Shown in pieces: positions 6,471 to 8,372 of a stretch of 8,372 bases of DNA; the first letter of the stretch is position 1; every line of letters starts with the position of its first letter. Source of the stretch: Gemmatimonadota bacterium. Its GTDB lineage: Bacteria; Gemmatimonadota; Gemmatimonadetes; JACCXV01. The stretch covers positions 1 through 8,372 of the forward strand of contig JACCXV010000221.1 in NCBI GenBank assembly GCA_013696835.1. The letters run 5' to 3'. A program made the translations under genes and the position numbers. Below the pieces are notes generated by a model that saw nothing but the letters and a program-made list of their open reading frames with translations, had not been told where the DNA came from and made no database searches.

Positions 6471-7148
6471 CTCCCACTCCGCGCCGTCTCCCTCCTCCTC
6501 GAACAGGTCGAACGATCCCTGACCGGCGTCGATGTTGGCGATCGTGCGCAGGATCACGGCGCGGATCGCTTCGTAGTCCGCTGGCCGGCCCACCCAGTCG
6601 ATGCTCGAGACGTCCACCGTCACGTGGGCGGGTCCCGAGAAGGAGGCGAAGTACTCCTCGTACGAGCGGTTCAGGGAATCCACGTACGGCTCCCGGATGG
6701 TGCGCTCGAAGAAGCGGTCGCGGCGGCGGATGCGTCGCAGCAGGACGTCGGTCGTGGCCCGCAGATAGACGACAAGGTCCGGCGCCGGCAGCTCGGCCCG
6801 GAACGCGCGAAAGACGCGCTCGTAAAGCCGGTAGTCCTCGGCGCCGAGGGTGAGCAGGGCGAAGATGTTGTCCTTGTCGAAGCAGTAGTCGGCGAGGACC
6901 GTGCCCTCGCCGGCGGCGAGCGTGCGCGCCACCTCGCGCTGCTGCCGTAGTCGCGAGAGCAGGAAGAACATCTGCGTGTCGAAGGCGAAGCGTTCGAGGT
7001 CGTGGTAGAAGCCGCCCGTCAGGAACGGGTTCTCCTCGACGAGCTCCAGCACGGGCCTGGCGTCGAGATCGGCCGCCAGCAGATGGACCAGCGAGGTCTT
7101 GCCGGCCCCGATGGCGCCTTCGATGGCGATGTGGCGAACGCTTCCCAC
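6450..7148 (-). CDS. Deoxynucleoside kinase (deoxyadenosine/deoxyguanosine kinase family)
   Basis: This enzyme phosphorylates deoxynucleosides with ATP in the cytoplasmic salvage pathway. From GTG 7148 it has 232 residues, a usual length. The P-loop is EGAIGAGKTSL (residues 10-20, Lys17), placed right after the first beta-strand as expected for the family. VEEN at 38-41 fits the acidic base region; LADYCFDKDNIFA at 86-97 corresponds to the DR/ER-motif helix, with Asp-Tyr in place of Glu-Arg-Ser as I recall in a bacterial subgroup. The Arg-rich lid is RRIRRRDRFFERTI (138-151). The last 20 residues are acidic and probably flexible. The frame is open to 7469, and ATG 7226 is another in-frame start, but that ATG lies within the probable -10 box and homology begins at about residue 4 of the GTG form. 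No clear Shine-Dalgarno precedes GTG 7148. The preferred base (dA, dG, dC or dT) cannot be told. Confidence 0.9.
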   Translation of the reverse strand: MGSVRHIAIEGAIGAGKTSLVHLLAADLDARPVLELVEENPFLTGGFYHDLERFAFDTQMFFLLSRLRQQREVARTLAAGEGTVLADYCFDKDNIFALLTLGAEDYRLYERVFRAFRAELPAPDLVVYLRATTDVLLRRIRRRDRFFERTIREPYVDSLNRSYEEYFASFSGPAHVTVDVSSIDWVGRPADYEAIRAVILRTIANIDAGQGSFDLFEEEGDGAEWEASSTRG

Positions 7149-7221
7149 GATTCGGGCGGTGCGGAGGGTTGGCGGGATGGCGAAGGAGCGCCGCTGCCGG
7201 ACCGGGCGGACGGCGGGCCGG

Positions 7222-7250
7222 AACATAGGCCGCGTCAGCGGGGCTGAAAA
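7222..7250 (-). promoter_or_regulatory. Probable sigma-70-type promoter for the deoxynucleoside kinase gene
   Basis: On the minus strand, TTTTCA (7245-7250) is followed after exactly 17 bp by TATGTT (7222-7227). Each hexamer matches 4 of 6 consensus positions. Transcription would start near 7214, leaving a leader of about 65 nt before GTG 7148. The in-frame ATG at 7226 would fall in the -10 box, which argues against it as the start. This is an AT-richer island in very GC-rich DNA. Confidence 0.5.
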
Positions 7251-7335
7251 GACCGCCGCGCAGGGCCGGGATTGTTGGCAGGCGCGAGCCCCGCGAGATT
7301 CGAGGTCATGCCCCACGCGAACCGCAGCACGATGT

Positions 7336-7358
7336 GCCGCCTGCCGGCGAAAGGCGGC
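7336..7358 (+). repeat. Hairpin covering the methyltransferase ribosome binding site
   Basis: GCCGCCT (7336-7342) pairs perfectly with AGGCGGC (7352-7358) around a 9-nt loop. The right arm includes most of the AAGG (7351-7354) that is the best Shine-Dalgarno for GTG 7364. If translation instead starts at GTG 7334, this stretch is coding. Confidence 0.4.
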
Positions 7359-7363
7359 CGGCG

Positions 7364-8143
7364 GTGAGTCTCTTCGTGCCGCCGCGGGCACCCGCGTCCG
7401 AAGCGGAGCTGCTGGACGTGGAGCCCGGCCGGCCCGACGAGATCGACGACTGCCTGCGCGAGCTCGCACGCGTGAACCGCCTGCTCGGGGGTCGCCGCAC
7501 GACCCTCGCCCACCTGGGCCCGCTGCTGGCCGCGACGGGCAAGGAGCGGGTCACGGTGCTCGACGTCGCGGCCGGCGGCGGCGACATGGCCGAGGCCATG
7601 CGCGACTGGGCGCTGCGCCGCGGGCTGAACCTCCGCTTCACGTTCCTGGACCGACATCCCGTCGTGCTGGACTTCTCACGCCGCGCCGCCGGTTTCCGGC
7701 CACACCTGGTGCTCGGGGACGCGCTCACCCTGCCCTTCCCCGACGCGAGCTTCGACCTCTGCGTCACGAGCCTCTTCTTCCATCACCTCGAGCCCGAGGA
7801 GATGGAGGCTTCGATGCGCGAGATGCGGCGCGTCGCCCGCACCGGCATCCTCGTGAACGACCTCGTGCGTGACAGGCTGGCGTGGGCCTGGATCGTGCTC
7901 CTGTCGCGACTCTTCAGCCGCAACCGGCTGGTGCGCCACGACGGGCCGCTGTCGGTGCGGCGCGCATACCGGCCGAGCGACTTTCGCGCGCTCGCGGCAG
8001 GCAGCGGTTTCTCGCGCTGGGGCGTGCGGCGCCACTTCCCCTATCGCATGTGCCTGTGGGGCCTCGTGGGAGACGAGTCGAGGCGGGGTGCGATGCAAAC
8101 GGAGCGAGGTGCGACCCTGACGGAGCGGGAGGCACGACGCTGA
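7364..8143 (+). CDS. Class I SAM-dependent methyltransferase (UbiE/Methyltransf_11-like)
   Basis: This 259-residue protein transfers a methyl group from S-adenosylmethionine. Motif I is VLDVAAGGGD (65-74). The ribose-binding acidic residue is Asp96 in FTFLDRHP. The GDALTLPFPDASFD block (118-131) is the motif II/III region typical of UbiE-like enzymes, followed by FFHHLEPEE. The N-terminal part (ELLDVEP to LARVNRLLGG, 15-43) is a helical cap that I associate with methyltransferases found next to flavoproteins and type III polyketide synthases. The C-terminal part has a semi-hydrophobic helix (AWAWIVLLSRLF, 173-184) that may touch membrane or a lipid substrate. GTG 7364 is preferred because of AAGG 9 nt upstream; GTG 7334 and GTG 7376 are alternatives. 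The stop overlaps or nearly touches the next gene, so the two are surely one operon. The substrate is unknown; the presence of a methyltransferase fold is firm. Confidence 0.88.
   Translation: MSLFVPPRAPASEAELLDVEPGRPDEIDDCLRELARVNRLLGGRRTTLAHLGPLLAATGKERVTVLDVAAGGGDMAEAMRDWALRRGLNLRFTFLDRHPVVLDFSRRAAGFRPHLVLGDALTLPFPDASFDLCVTSLFFHHLEPEEMEASMREMRRVARTGILVNDLVRDRLAWAWIVLLSRLFSRNRLVRHDGPLSVRRAYRPSDFRALAAGSGFSRWGVRRHFPYRMCLWGLVGDESRRGAMQTERGATLTEREARR
8127..8132 (+). promoter_or_regulatory. Ribosome binding site near the flavoprotein start
   Basis: GGGAGG ends 7 nt before CTG 8140, which overlaps the TGA of the methyltransferase gene as CTGA. It is 22 nt from GTG 8155, too far to serve that start. 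A weaker GAGG at 8142-8145 lies 9 nt before GTG 8155. The start is therefore undecided between the two. Confidence 0.45.
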
Positions 8144-8154
8144 GGCGTGGCGAC

Positions 8155-8372
8155 GTGCTCGTGGTCGGGGGCGGTCCAGCAGGCTCCGCGACCGCGGCTC
8201 TCTTCGCGGCGGCTGGTTTCGACGTGCAACTCGTCGAGGCCGCCAGGTTTCCACGCTTCAAGCCCTGCGGCGACTTCCTCAGCCCCGAGGGCACGCGCAT
8301 CCTCCAGCGCCTGGGCGTGGAGGAGGCCGTGCAGAAGTCGGGCGCCCGGCGGCTGCGCGGGCTCCTCGTCTC
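8155..8372 (+). CDS. FAD-dependent oxidoreductase (geranylgeranyl-reductase/monooxygenase-like), N-terminal part
   Basis: The gene runs off the right edge, and 72 codons are visible from GTG 8155. The first strand and loop, LVVGGGPAGSATA, are the GxGxxG dinucleotide-binding fold; the acidic end of the second strand, LVEAARF (Glu28), should bind the adenosine ribose. RFKPCGDFLSPEG (34-46) is the K-x-C-G-(D/E)-x-x-S/P stretch seen in geranylgeranyl-reductase-like and related group A flavoprotein oxidoreductases. If CTG 8140 is used, five residues are added (Leu/Met-Arg-Arg-Gly-Asp), giving a more usual N-terminal strand. It follows the methyltransferase gene with at most 11 bp between stop and start. 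It could reduce isoprenoid double bonds or hydroxylate an aromatic or polyketide product; the visible part does not decide. Confidence 0.88.
   Translation, partial: MLVVGGGPAGSATAALFAAAGFDVQLVEAARFPRFKPCGDFLSPEGTRILQRLGVEEAVQKSGARRLRGLLV

Larger units (their letters stand above)
7149..7363. other. Divergent intergenic region between kinase and methyltransferase genes
   Basis: About 215 bp lie between the two preferred starts. They contain a leftward promoter candidate (7222-7250) and a hairpin over the ribosome binding site of the methyltransferase gene (7336-7358). For the rightward direction only a weak pairing of TTGTTG with GAGATT at 17-bp spacing (about 7272-7300) can be found, which I do not count as a promoter. 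Confidence 0.55.

Noticed and set aside
7149..7469. N-terminal extension of the deoxynucleoside kinase
   Set aside because: The P-loop strand of this family starts at about residue 4-8 of the GTG 7148 form. The extension is Arg/Pro/Ala-rich, overlaps the divergent methyltransferase start and crosses the likely promoter.

Overview
This is a GC-rich stretch (about two thirds or more G+C by eye) of ordinary bacterial chromosome, densely packed with genes on both strands. I see no mobile element, CRISPR array, tRNA or rRNA. The gene set suggests a free-living, heterotrophic Gram-negative-type bacterium: an ApaG-like protein, a secreted M1 metallopeptidase with a GGMEYP motif, a RocA-type glutamate-semialdehyde dehydrogenase, a Bacteroidota/Gemmatimonadota-style deoxynucleoside kinase, and the start of a methyltransferase/flavoprotein cluster. 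A Gemmatimonadota-like or related lineage is my best guess, held with low confidence because there is no marker gene.

Layout, left to right. (1) A rightward block: the 3' end of an ApaG-like gene (1-153), a secreted M1 aminopeptidase-like protein (162-2201), and a compact amidase-signature enzyme (about 2153-3442). The amidase's best start lies inside the end of the peptidase gene. (2) A leftward single gene for a 110-residue conserved protein of unknown function, resembling DUF6899 (3473-3805). (3) A 155-bp divergent intergenic region holding two overlapping, mutually exclusive GC-rich hairpins. (4) A rightward pair: L-glutamate gamma-semialdehyde dehydrogenase (3961-5655), which has a GACC tetranucleotide repeat at its start codon and an extra low-complexity tail, and an unrecognised membrane-anchored or secreted protein (5702-6469). 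(5) A leftward deoxynucleoside kinase (6450-7148), whose 3' end overlaps the preceding gene by 20 bp. It has a plausible promoter at 7222-7250. (6) A rightward block running off the window: a SAM-dependent methyltransferase (7364-8143) and an FAD-dependent oxidoreductase (from about 8155 or 8140).

How the genes may fit together. The peptidase, the amidase and the dehydrogenase could all serve scavenging of peptides, amides and amino acids (proline or arginine to glutamate), but only the peptidase-amidase linkage is supported by gene overlap. The kinase is a nucleotide-salvage gene with no obvious link to its neighbours. The methyltransferase-flavoprotein pair looks like the tailoring part of a lipid, quinone or polyketide locus that continues to the right. 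The least explained elements are the 110-residue gene with its structured leader, the orphan 255-residue protein, and that right-edge locus.
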